This document shows positions 8,926 to 17,742 of a DNA stretch of 64,000 bases, one piece after another. Source of the stretch: Rubellicoccus peritrichatus (GTDB lineage Bacteria; Verrucomicrobiota; Verrucomicrobiia; Opitutales; Cerasicoccaceae); NCBI RefSeq assembly GCF_033100135.1, contig NZ_CP136920.1:3095001-3159000 (forward strand), written 5' to 3'. The position numbers were made by a program, and so were the translations under genes. Below the pieces are notes generated by a model, which was not told the origin of the DNA, did not search any database, and was given only the letters and a program-made list of their open reading frames with translations. Each line of letters starts with the position of its first letter. Positions within the stretch are counted from its first letter, which is position 1.

Positions 8926-10422
8926 ATGAAACTGGATAAGACTATAATTTACTGCATCGTCGTAGTCTGTGTTATTACGAATATTTGTCTGCTTGGTGCT
9001 GCCTTCTGGTTAACCAGCCGACAATTCGAATCTCTGCCGACGATTCTTCTTCTTGGAGGTAATCTGCATCCCTTGCTGCTGCACCTGCCTATCGGGATAT
9101 TCATCTATGTTATCACTGCTGAAGTGATTAATCTGGGAATGGGTTTCACGAAGTCCCCCTGGCGAGTCACGGGCATACGTTTGGCCCTGGCTTTTGGTGT
9201 GGTCACATCATACCTCGCTGCAGCATTTGGGTTGATGTTGTACATGCGGGGAGACTATGAAGGCGAATTGATTCAGAATCATTTGTGGTGGGGAGTTGGT
9301 TTCGCAATCAGTGCGAGCGTGGTATTTATTGTTTCAATTTTGATTGATAATGCATCTTTGCGTTACCGTGTTGTGTTATTTTCAAGTGTAGCCCTGATGA
9401 GCGTTGCCGGTCATTATGGAGGACTTATTACGCATGGTGATCCATTGGATCCACTCTGGGAAGCCAGATCGAAACAAGCAGAACAAAAAACATTCCATGA
9501 GTTACTCCTCTACGAAGACGTTGTGACTCGTGTCTTCGAAACCAAGTGTTACGATTGCCATTCGGTTGGTAAGAAGAAAAAGGGCGGTCTTCTGATGGAT
9601 AGTCATGAGGCTTTATTGGCCGGTGGTAAGAAGGGACCTGCAGTTGTCCCAGGCTCACTGGATGAAAGCTTGATTGTGGAATACATCCATCTGCCTGAAG
9701 ATCACGAGCTTCATATGCCACCGGAAGGTAAACCGCAACTAACGAACGAAGAGCTTGCACTCATTGATGCATGGGTTGCTGCGGGTGCGCCACAATTGGT
9801 TAAACTTGCTGATGCAGAACTCCCGGACGAGCAATTTGAATGGGCGCGAGTTTACATGGCATCGAAGCCTGAGCCAGAAGCATTGCAGGTAGATACGATT
9901 GAGAGTCAAAATCTGGTTACATCAGAATCAAACCAAAACCTGGCCAAACATATTTTCGCACTTGAGAGTACCTTGGGTAGTTGCATTTCAAGGTATGGAC
10001 CGGCTGGGGATTCACTGGCGTTTTCTGCAGTCAATATTAGAGAAGCATTCGATGATTCAGCGCTAAACCAACTGAAACCCCTGATGCCGTACTTGATTGA
10101 TATCGATCTATCAAAGACGCAGGTTACTTCATCAGGTGTTGCCGAGATACTGAGAGATGCACGACAGCTTAAGAGGCTCAACTTATCCGCTACGGCAATT
10201 GATGATAACTGGGCGGCAGGGCAGACTTCAGAATCGCTGGAGCCGCTTGAGCATCTGATACTTTTCGAAACACGGACAACCCCGGAGAGCATTCCTTTTC
10301 TCAGCGAGTTAAAGCAGCTCAAGTCTCTTTATCTTGGCAGTACTGCCTTGGATAATAATGACTTGATGTCGCTTAGGCAGGCACTTCCAAATACCGAAAT
10401 TATTGGCCAAGCCTCCTTATAG
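8926..10422 (+). CDS. DUF2231 membrane protein with c-type cytochrome domain and leucine-rich C-terminus
   Basis: 498 residues in three parts. Residues 1-170 have a signal-anchor and about four further membrane helices with the DUF2231 motif (HPLLLHLPIGIFIYV). Residues 185-285 form a PSCyt1-type cytochrome with one CxxCH (CYDCH, 208-212) and a distal methionine candidate in HMPPEGKP. The last ~130 residues have leucine-rich repeats (LNQLKPLMPYLIDIDLSKTQVTSS). It probably passes electrons between the PSD1 cytochrome and the membrane, while the repeats may bind a partner. It is the last gene of the cluster; a small hairpin follows. Confidence 0.85.
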   Translation: MKLDKTIIYCIVVVCVITNICLLGAAFWLTSRQFESLPTILLLGGNLHPLLLHLPIGIFIYVITAEVINLGMGFTKSPWRVTGIRLALAFGVVTSYLAAAFGLMLYMRGDYEGELIQNHLWWGVGFAISASVVFIVSILIDNASLRYRVVLFSSVALMSVAGHYGGLITHGDPLDPLWEARSKQAEQKTFHELLLYEDVVTRVFETKCYDCHSVGKKKKGGLLMDSHEALLAGGKKGPAVVPGSLDESLIVEYIHLPEDHELHMPPEGKPQLTNEELALIDAWVAAGAPQLVKLADAELPDEQFEWARVYMASKPEPEALQVDTIESQNLVTSESNQNLAKHIFALESTLGSCISRYGPAGDSLAFSAVNIREAFDDSALNQLKPLMPYLIDIDLSKTQVTSSGVAEILRDARQLKRLNLSATAIDDNWAAGQTSESLEPLEHLILFETRTTPESIPFLSELKQLKSLYLGSTALDNNDLMSLRQALPNTEIIGQASL

Positions 10423-10436
10423 TTAAGTCGCAAAGA

Positions 10437-10454
10437 CTGGAAGATAGCTTCCAG
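10437..10454. terminator. Short hairpin between convergent genes
   Basis: CTGGAAG pairs with CTTCCAG around a 4-base loop, exactly between the DUF2231 cytochrome stop and the sulfatase stop (the stem ends one base before the sulfatase stop codon). No T-run on either side, so it is a weak terminator candidate shared by convergent transcripts. Confidence 0.45.
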
Positions 10455-11999
10455 CTATTCACTTGAAACCCGGTAAAATCCATTTGTGGACAATGCAGCA
10501 TCGTCTTTCACATAGTAGACATTACTACCGTCATCAGTGATCGTAAAATTCGCTACTGGCTGCCATGAGTCTTCAGTCAGTTCGGTGCTTTTTTGGAGCG
10601 TCAGATTGGCGTTGGCGAACCAACCGACTTCAGCAGTGAATTGATTGTCATTGTCCAGATATACTGCGTGGATTTGCGGAACATTCTGTAGTGATTCAAG
10701 TTCTGTTGTGAAATCAGTCAGGGCAGCTGATTCGTTGGAATCGAGTGTTCCTGTTAATCGATCATTGGTTTCGGACAGGCCGTCGGAGAGTGCGTAGAAT
10801 TCATCAGAGCGATCTGCATAGTTAATCCATTTATATTTGCTGTTGACGATGATAGCTCCTGGATTGGCACCACTGCTGGGAGAACGTGAATATGCTATTT
10901 CTCTGGTATGCACCGAGCTTGCTCCTGTTAGGAGAGGGTGAAAAGACTGGGAGTCAAAAACCAATTCAGAAGGCAGAATACTATTTGCATCTATAGCGAA
11001 GAGATCCAGGACGGTCTTATAAAGATCAACAGTATTAATGATTTCGTTGCTTACTGTGTTGTGAAGATTATTCGCTACAGCCTCTCCGGCAATAATCATT
11101 GGCACATTGACACCGCCCTCATAGAGCGAACCCTTGGCATGTCTGGTTGAAAAAGGTGACTGCACAACCGTCCCGGGAGAACCATTGTCACCAATAAAAA
11201 TGACAGTTGTGTTGTTTAAATCAACTGATTGCAGCAATCGCTCAATTTCAGTATCCATGGCTTGAACCATGGCCTCATAATACGGACGTGGGTTTGCCTC
11301 TATGTCTTCATTAGTTCCATCCAATGAGTCATAGTCATGTAAGTCGTTGTCTGGTTTGTGGAACGGAGTGTGTGGGGCATTGAATGCAACCCAGAGAAAC
11401 CAGTCATCTGATCCCTGCTCTGTAATCCAAGTGACTGCATCATTGACGATATCTGTCGTTGCGTAGGTTGTGTAGCGACTTGTGCTGACTCCATTAATCA
11501 CTTTGGTCCATCGGTTATAGCTGGAAAGGCCTCCGCCTAATGAGCCAGCAAAGTGTGGCCAGCCACCGATTGTATTGGGGATATCTGCAGTCTCATTTCC
11601 CAGATGCCATTTTCCCAATTGGGCCATTCGTGTTCCTATCGCACCAGAAGCCAGAATCGCCTCAGGTAAGGTAAACTCATTCGCTTGCAAAGTGTGCTCC
11701 CCCTCGTTGGGACCAATGACTCCGGTCCGAAAGCCATAACGCCCAGTCAGGATGGACGCACGGGTTGGTGAGCAAGTGGCATAAGCATAGGTGCGTTCAA
11801 AGCGAATTCCCTGCGCGGCCAGACTATCAATGGTTGGCGTTGGTGGAAGGGAAGCTGCCGGATCATTGTTGAAAGCACTCAGGCTATCCCGACCGAGATC
11901 GTCTGCGATAATTAACAGAACACTGCCAGCCTGTAGACTGCAGATGCTTGTCATTAGAGAGAGTAGTAGGTAGCTGAAGTGTTTGGGGGATGTATTCAA
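10455..11999 (-). CDS. S1-family sulfatase, secreted
   Basis: 514 residues with a signal peptide (up to about residue 24, SLQAG) and the sulfatase core. The formylglycine site is CSPTRASILTGRYG with Cys 76, so maturation needs a formylglycine-generating enzyme or anaerobic maturase, not seen in the window. Metal ligands include the Asp pair in IIADDLGRDSL (33-34) and GDNGSPG. The C-terminal ~60 residues form a beta domain with W-x-P-V and ending FYRV, common on verrucomicrobial exported proteins and similar in style to the protein at the right edge. The only usable start is TTG at 11999, as no ATG lies between it and the upstream stop; an internal ATG (residue 16) would shorten the signal peptide. 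Likely removes sulfate from algal or animal polysaccharides. Confidence 0.88.
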   Translation of the reverse strand: MNTSPKHFSYLLLSLMTSICSLQAGSVLLIIADDLGRDSLSAFNNDPAASLPPTPTIDSLAAQGIRFERTYAYATCSPTRASILTGRYGFRTGVIGPNEGEHTLQANEFTLPEAILASGAIGTRMAQLGKWHLGNETADIPNTIGGWPHFAGSLGGGLSSYNRWTKVINGVSTSRYTTYATTDIVNDAVTWITEQGSDDWFLWVAFNAPHTPFHKPDNDLHDYDSLDGTNEDIEANPRPYYEAMVQAMDTEIERLLQSVDLNNTTVIFIGDNGSPGTVVQSPFSTRHAKGSLYEGGVNVPMIIAGEAVANNLHNTVSNEIINTVDLYKTVLDLFAIDANSILPSELVFDSQSFHPLLTGASSVHTREIAYSRSPSSGANPGAIIVNSKYKWINYADRSDEFYALSDGLSETNDRLTGTLDSNESAALTDFTTELESLQNVPQIHAVYLDNDNQFTAEVGWFANANLTLQKSTELTEDSWQPVANFTITDDGSNVYYVKDDAALSTNGFYRVSSE

Positions 12000-12108
12000 T
12001 GTATCATCTGAAACCCCACTTTTGCCTGAATGTTACTCTTTACAAAATTATCCTTCGTATCACTTACCGATTGCGTGGTTTTTGATATTATCGCATTTTA
12101 GCCTCCAA

Positions 12109-12789
12109 ATGCTACATTTGCTGGCTCGGCATCGTCTGAAGTTTGGCCTCGCCGTTATCTTTGGCGCGGTTCTCATTGCGCTATTGATCATCTATGGAGG
12201 CTCAGCTTTTCAGTGGGCCTTGCAGGTGTCGGATATCGTGATCGATTGGATTCGTGATGCACCATTGGCTATATTTTATCTGGCTACAGCTTTACTACCT
12301 CTTACGGGCCTGCCGGTTGTTCCCTTTTACCTGGCGTCGGGTGCGGCTCATGGGCTGGCAGTGAGTCTGCTTGGTGTTGGAATCGCTTTGCTGATCAATC
12401 TTTCGATTTCCTATTATGCTGCCCGCTGGTTGCAGGGGCCGGTTGGGCGTCTTTTGGCCAGGGCAGGCTGGAAGGTTCCCAAGGTGCCAGAAGATCAGTA
12501 TGTCCGTTTTACCATTCTGGTTCGTTTAACGCCCGGCGCTCCACTCATGGTACAGAACTATATCCTTGGGCTGACTGGGACCCCATTTAAGACCTACATT
12601 CTGGTTTCTTGGTGCTCTGAAATGCTTATTGCTACAGGCTATATCGTGACAGGTGAGTCGATTTACGCAAAAAGCTGGGGCTTTCTTTTCGCGGGACTTG
12701 GCTTGATCGTGTTCGTTGTCTTGCTAACTCAGTTTCTAAGAGCTACTTTTAAAGATAAATCCACACCTGCGATTACGAAAGAATCATGA
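12109..12789 (+). CDS. VTT-domain (TVP38/TMEM64, DedA-like) membrane protein
   Basis: From the ATG at 12109 the product is 226 residues with about five hydrophobic segments. The VTT/SNARE-associated signature is visible: a re-entrant-like LPLTGLPVVPFYLASGAAHG, then G-x-G-x-A-x-x-x-N-x-x-S-Y-Y-x-A, and RLTPGAPLMVQNYILGLTGTPF matching the family's R-x-x-P-x-x-P-x-x-x-x-x-x-x-x-G. An upstream ATG at 11983 would overlap the sulfatase gene and add 42 atypical residues, so I reject it. Family members include eukaryotic scramblases TMEM41B/VMP1 and bacterial DedA lipid-carrier transporters. Its stop overlaps the next start as ATGA, so the two proteins are coupled. Confidence 0.85.
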   Translation: MLHLLARHRLKFGLAVIFGAVLIALLIIYGGSAFQWALQVSDIVIDWIRDAPLAIFYLATALLPLTGLPVVPFYLASGAAHGLAVSLLGVGIALLINLSISYYAARWLQGPVGRLLARAGWKVPKVPEDQYVRFTILVRLTPGAPLMVQNYILGLTGTPFKTYILVSWCSEMLIATGYIVTGESIYAKSWGFLFAGLGLIVFVVLLTQFLRATFKDKSTPAITKES

Positions 12790-15700
12790 GTAAAACATGG
12801 AAGAAGCGGCTGATCATTGCTGGCAGTGTCATTGGGGTATGCCTGATCATTGGCCTTGTTATCGTCTTTAACCCTTCATTCCAGAAATCACTGCTCGTAT
12901 CGCAATTGGAAAATCACTTTGATGAGGTGAGTTTGGATAGTTCTGCTTTTGGACCGTTTTCTGGCGAGATCAAAGGACTTCATGTGGCGACGGACGATTA
13001 TTCAATCAGCCTGGATTCAGTCACAGCCAAATACTCACCTTGGAGAATTCTTCTTCTACATGTTTATATCGAGGCATGCGACGTGGCTGGTTTGGAAGTG
13101 GACGTAAAGCAATGGCCTGAGAAAGAAATAGATGAAGCTGAGGAAGAGGCCAGGGAAGGATTCCCAGGTCTTTTGGCCCTGAGTAAGCTTGGAATCAAAT
13201 TGTCACTTAATGACTTCACCCTGGACGCGAAGGCAAAGGTCCCTGATTTTGAAATGGAAGTTGCAATCAAGGGTGGGGGACTTGCACCCGAGGAAACAGG
13301 CAATTTTCAACTGGAGCATCTGAAAGTTGCCCGACCAGGGCAGGAAGATTTGAAGCGGGTCAGTGCCATCGGTGATATTGCAGTCGACGAAATTGCATCT
13401 GGAGCCATTGGGAAGCTGGGCTGGGATATTAATGTGACTGCTGAAGGGACGATATTTGATACAGAGCCTAAGTTATCAATTGGTGGGAGTCTTTCTTCGG
13501 GGGAGGAGCGTGAGAATGATAAGGGCGATGAAATTCCAGCGATTGAATCGCTATTGTTGACATTAAAGGAAGTGTTGGAAACGCCTTCGAATTCGGACCT
13601 CTTTCAGCTCAATGCACAATATGATGGATCGACGTCGGAGTTTGCAGGCGATTTTCAAGTCAACGCTGACAATGAGACTCTGACTCCATTTGCGATTGCT
13701 TTGGAGTTGCCGATTTTTCGGGGCACTGGCGACGGCAAGCTGGAATGGAATCTGGATACCATGACTGGTGAATCGACCATGACCATGGATGTGTCGCTTT
13801 CTGATATTGAGCGGATGTCTTCCGTTTTAGCCAGTATTGGAGACCTCAAAGTTAAGGAAAAACACCACATCACTGCAACGCTGGATCAGCTTTCAGTTGA
13901 GAGCTTTGCGCTTGAGGTCACTCGTGCTGACGGACGCAAGGTTGTGGACTTGGCGACAAGCCGACCGTTGATTTTTAAGCGAATTGAGGAGGACAACAAA
14001 CTTGGTGATTTTGAGAAACCGTGGCTGTCGTTGGCTGTTGGAATTCCATTGGAATGGTTCGATCCAGTTTTGGGTGGGTTTGAACTGGAGGGAGCGAATG
14101 TTGAAGGTGATTTGAATTTTGCTGGAAGCCCGTTTGATGAAATGAGTATCACAGTCAGCGAGCCGCTTGAGGTGAATGGAGCAACCCTCTATCGGGCAAA
14201 AGAAAAGCTTTTGGGAGATATTTCCATGCGTATGACGCCAGAGGCCAAAGTGAGTCCCAAGCATTCAACCTTTGCCTTGAGTAAGGTTAGTATCTCCACT
14301 CAAAAGCAGGATCTTGTGAAGGGGGACTTTAAGGCAGGCTTGGATCTCAGTGAGAATGAAGGGTTTGCTGCAACTGCTGATGGCACTGTGGAGTTTTTTG
14401 TTCGCGGCTTGGTTGGCAAAGCCCTTGAGCGAAGCGAGTCAGCGAAAGGAGCCGTCGCGTTGGATGCCGCGGCCAGAAATAAGATAAAAATCATGTCCGA
14501 CAAGTTGGGGCCATCGAGCCTGAAGGCGACTTTCAACGTCACAGCCAAGCCGGAAGTGGTGACAGCTGAAACCTTTGAGATGGTTATCGCACAGACTGAC
14601 AAACCTCCGCTTATGGAAGCATCACTCTCTGATCCGGTTTCTGCCAAATTCAGTGGAGGCGAAATTGCTTTCAGCGGATTGGATAATGATTGGTTCTCAG
14701 CTGTGATCAGTGGCTTACCCGTTAGCGTCGTCGCCGTGTTCGTTGATGCCTTCGACCTGAGTGGCGACACCATTCATGGGAAATTGAAAATGGGTGCAGG
14801 TGAATCTCAGGGTAGTTTTGTTCTTTCGTTTCAGGAGCCTTTAACCGTGGGCCAGGTCAATTTGGCGATGGATGAGCAAGCCCTACTGCAAGCAGTGGAT
14901 GTATCAGTTCTTCCTTCGGTGCTTTACAAGGAGAATCAGTTGAACCTGAAGTTGGATGCTTTCTCTGCCAAAAGTGAAGACGGAACCCTTGCCGCAGGTA
15001 ACCTTACCGCTGATGCAGCGATCGATGAACTGTCGATCAAGGAAATTAATTTTACGCTCGATGGGCAATCGACACTCAACGCAGTTTTAACACAGCCAGT
15101 TACAGCACCATATGTTAAATCGTCGTTGCCGGAAGCAGTGAATGGTGTGCTTAAATTGGCCGGGAAGACGGACTTGAAGAGCGTTGATCTGGATCGCCTG
15201 GAAGCGAGTTTAAGCACGGGCGAAGCCAATGAAATTCTACATTTTGGAACGACCAAGCCACTTCAGGTTTCGAGCTTTGCTTTAACTGACCTTGAAACGA
15301 TCCTCAATCAAGTTGATCTTCAGGCAACGAATTCGCTGAAGGCGTTTCCGCTTTGGTTGCCACTTGCTTTTGTCGAGACAAGTCCAGCCAGTGTGACTGC
15401 GGGAACGCTCAATGGAACGACTGAGCTAACCGTGGGAGAGGGGAGTGCGAGCATCATTGGCAAGGATGTTTTTCAGCTGCAAAAACTGAATGTTTCCCTG
15501 TCAGATAAGCCAGCAATCAAACAGGTGTCTGTTGCCTTGATGCCATCGCTCAAGCTGGATTCTACTTTGGCTACGATTGAGGCGAAGGATATTCAAGTAT
15601 CGATGGGTGGATCAAAGGCACAGCCGGTAAAGGGGGCTTTTTCCTCTGAAGTGGAGTGGTTGGAACCGATGCCCGTCAAGACACTGAACGTTGAACTGGC

Positions 15701-17321
15701 AGGTGATATCAAGCCTTGGTTTGACCAGCCAATTGTGCCTGATAATGGCGTGAGCGGAGGACAGTTTTCCTTTGCTACAACTATAAAGGAAGAAAGAACT
15801 GGAACAATTGAAGGCAAATTGAACAACCTTGCCTTCTACGGGGACAAACCGCTGCTCAAATTGGCGTCTCTTGATGGGACCGTGCAGATGGATTTGGACA
15901 GCGGACAATACAAAGGAAATGTACCTGTGCTGATTGAGACAGAGCGTGGTGTTTCGGATTTCAATACCACTTTTCAATATGAAATAAAAGATACACGGGA
16001 TCAACTGGCGGTTGATATCAAGAGTAAGTTGGTTCGGCTTGCTGATCTGGAGAAAATCATCAAGCACTTCCTCACTGCCAGAAAACCAGCACCTAAGGTC
16101 GTCGAAAATCGTGGTATTATGACGGACACTGAAGCGAGTTCGCGTGAAAAGAAGCCAATGTATGAGCAGGACAATGCATCGGAAATCGCCAGGTTGAAGG
16201 AGAAAGATAATGCGAAAGTGGTGGAAGAACCAATATGGGAGACGCCGCCTGAAGAAATTGATTTTAGCAAACTGAGTGCTGATACATCGCCGCCGAAAGT
16301 TGATGCTTTCGATGAATCACCTTTCTGGTTGATGCTCCCGGCTGATTCCACAGTTGATTTTGCAATAGAAGATGTTCGCTACACTGACTTTTTAAGCCTG
16401 ACTGCCGTTGCGGGTCAGACCAAGGTTAATGCAGGTCATATTGGTCTGGATTCCTTTACTGCTAGTTTTCGTGAAGCATCAATCAAGGCAAAAGCTGGTT
16501 TGGAATGGCGCCCGGAAAATGGCAATAAACCCTACGATCTTGATGCCGATTTTCATGTAAAACAGTTCAATCTAAGTGAGTTTTTCGGGGCACTTGTTCC
16601 TGGTGATAAACCACGAGTTGAAGGCCTCTTTCGAATGACTGCGACAGCAGATGGGGATTTCCCAAATTTGGAGTCTGCCAGGAATTATGTAAAGTTCCTG
16701 GTGGATCTTGAAAGTAAGAGTGGGGTCTTTAGAGCGATTCCGCCTGGGAGTGAGTTGGCTCAAGGATCTTCAACCATTGCAGCCACAGCCGGTGAAGTGC
16801 TTTCATGGATACCGACTGGAGGTGTCGGACTTGGGGCTCTTTCGCGTCTTGTTTCCTACATGCGCGAAATTCCGTATAAGTTAGTGCATATTCGCGTGAC
16901 GCGGGAGGCCGACCTGAATGTAAAAGTCGAGAAAATGGAAGTTCGCAGTGAGGAGATGCTTATTATCGGCCGCGGCGGTATTCTTTATGAGGAAGGGGTC
17001 GATATCCTGCAACAGAAGCTGGATTTAACGACTGAAATGGATGCCGTGGGAGAAATGGCGGCGATTCTCAGTGGTTTGGGACTTTTGAAGGATGAGCGGG
17101 CAGAAAATGGCTACTGGCATGGTTTTGACTTCAGGATATGGGGTACTTTGGAGGAGCCAAAGTCCAACTTCGACCAAATCGTGACGCAGGCCAGCTCTGG
17201 TGCCTTGACTCGGAACATAACCAACCCATTCCACGGTATTATGGGCAATATCAAGCATCAGGGAGAGAAGATTCAGGTTCCGGATGACGATGACGAACAA
17301 GACCCCGAAGATGTTAACTAA
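12786..17321 (+). CDS. Giant AsmA/TamB-like protein
   Basis: 1511 residues: one N-terminal membrane anchor (about residues 9-30, RLIIAGSVIGVCLIIGLVIVF without the first residue), then a very long series of beta-strand repeats with alternating polar/hydrophobic residues and no cysteines or catalytic motif, and a C-terminal AsmA-like region (about 1370-1490) with RGGILYEEGVDILQQKLDL, ILSGLGLL and IWGTLEEPKSNF. This is the layout of inner-membrane-anchored periplasmic AsmA-clan proteins (YhdP, TamB, YdbH) that form a hydrophobic groove carrying phospholipids to the outer membrane. It begins inside the stop of the VTT gene (ATGA). A charged, likely disordered insert lies around residues 1110-1170. 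Exact subfamily uncertain. Confidence 0.8.
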   Translation: MSKTWKKRLIIAGSVIGVCLIIGLVIVFNPSFQKSLLVSQLENHFDEVSLDSSAFGPFSGEIKGLHVATDDYSISLDSVTAKYSPWRILLLHVYIEACDVAGLEVDVKQWPEKEIDEAEEEAREGFPGLLALSKLGIKLSLNDFTLDAKAKVPDFEMEVAIKGGGLAPEETGNFQLEHLKVARPGQEDLKRVSAIGDIAVDEIASGAIGKLGWDINVTAEGTIFDTEPKLSIGGSLSSGEERENDKGDEIPAIESLLLTLKEVLETPSNSDLFQLNAQYDGSTSEFAGDFQVNADNETLTPFAIALELPIFRGTGDGKLEWNLDTMTGESTMTMDVSLSDIERMSSVLASIGDLKVKEKHHITATLDQLSVESFALEVTRADGRKVVDLATSRPLIFKRIEEDNKLGDFEKPWLSLAVGIPLEWFDPVLGGFELEGANVEGDLNFAGSPFDEMSITVSEPLEVNGATLYRAKEKLLGDISMRMTPEAKVSPKHSTFALSKVSISTQKQDLVKGDFKAGLDLSENEGFAATADGTVEFFVRGLVGKALERSESAKGAVALDAAARNKIKIMSDKLGPSSLKATFNVTAKPEVVTAETFEMVIAQTDKPPLMEASLSDPVSAKFSGGEIAFSGLDNDWFSAVISGLPVSVVAVFVDAFDLSGDTIHGKLKMGAGESQGSFVLSFQEPLTVGQVNLAMDEQALLQAVDVSVLPSVLYKENQLNLKLDAFSAKSEDGTLAAGNLTADAAIDELSIKEINFTLDGQSTLNAVLTQPVTAPYVKSSLPEAVNGVLKLAGKTDLKSVDLDRLEASLSTGEANEILHFGTTKPLQVSSFALTDLETILNQVDLQATNSLKAFPLWLPLAFVETSPASVTAGTLNGTTELTVGEGSASIIGKDVFQLQKLNVSLSDKPAIKQVSVALMPSLKLDSTLATIEAKDIQVSMGGSKAQPVKGAFSSEVEWLEPMPVKTLNVELAGDIKPWFDQPIVPDNGVSGGQFSFATTIKEERTGTIEGKLNNLAFYGDKPLLKLASLDGTVQMDLDSGQYKGNVPVLIETERGVSDFNTTFQYEIKDTRDQLAVDIKSKLVRLADLEKIIKHFLTARKPAPKVVENRGIMTDTEASSREKKPMYEQDNASEIARLKEKDNAKVVEEPIWETPPEEIDFSKLSADTSPPKVDAFDESPFWLMLPADSTVDFAIEDVRYTDFLSLTAVAGQTKVNAGHIGLDSFTASFREASIKAKAGLEWRPENGNKPYDLDADFHVKQFNLSEFFGALVPGDKPRVEGLFRMTATADGDFPNLESARNYVKFLVDLESKSGVFRAIPPGSELAQGSSTIAATAGEVLSWIPTGGVGLGALSRLVSYMREIPYKLVHIRVTREADLNVKVEKMEVRSEEMLIIGRGGILYEEGVDILQQKLDLTTEMDAVGEMAAILSGLGLLKDERAENGYWHGFDFRIWGTLEEPKSNFDQIVTQASSGALTRNITNPFHGIMGNIKHQGEKIQVPDDDDEQDPEDVN

Positions 17322-17339
17322 GCCTTGAGCGGCATATTT

Positions 17340-17416
17340 ACCACGGAGGTGCAGAGTGCAGTTTAGTTTTTGAAACTTATATTTCATTCTATCTATCCTC
17401 TGCGCCTCTGCCGCAA
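17340..17416. repeat. Dispersed imperfect inverted repeat (copy A)
   Basis: The left arm (17340-17361, starting ACCACGGAGGTGCAGAG) and the right arm (17398-17416, CTCTGCGCCTCTGCCGC) are degenerate reverse complements built of 'GCAGAG/CTCTGC' units around an A/T-rich centre. It lies in the gap between the AsmA-like gene and rpsR. It resembles copy E at 38.58 kb and could fold in RNA as a bidirectional terminator-like hairpin. Confidence 0.5.
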
Positions 17417-17504
17417 AATAGTCTTCTGCATCGAGAATGTTTAACTAAATGAACTAATTTACTTGCCAAGGTATGGGTGAGCCTATTTTTTCTCCCTCTT
17501 TTTA

Positions 17505-17702
17505 ATGAGCGAAGAAACCACAGCACCTTCTCAAAGCAAAAAGCCCGAAGATCTCGATTTCAATGATGTCGAAGCTCTTTCACGCCACGTGACAGACACG
17601 GGTAAGATTCTTCCGCGTCGTATTACCGGACTGACTGCGCTGCAACAGCGCCGCGTCACCAAGGCAATCAAGCGTGCTCGGAATCTGCTTCTAATGAAGT
17701 AA
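17505..17702 (+). CDS. rpsR: 30S ribosomal protein bS18
   Basis: 65 residues. The core matches bS18: [26 protein letters not shown] followed by [18 protein letters not shown] (given here in two parts, both intact). It binds S6 and 16S rRNA in the small-subunit platform. The family is usually ~75 residues; this one has a short N-terminal tail. It stands alone, without the usual neighbours rpsF, ssb or rplI, and is followed 40 bp later by the Sua5-type gene, another translation function. No Shine-Dalgarno site; the leader is pyrimidine-rich. Confidence 0.95.
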   Translation: MSEETTAPSQSKKPEDLDFNDVEALSRHVTDTGKILPRRITGLTALQQRRVTKAIKRARNLLLMK

Positions 17703-17742
17703 ATTCAGTCGGTGGCGCATTCATTGCGCTATTGCGAATACA

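Noticed and set aside
11983-12108. Upstream start for the VTT protein
   Set aside because: Would overlap the sulfatase start and add a stretch unlike the family; ATG at 12109 fits the hydrophobic start.
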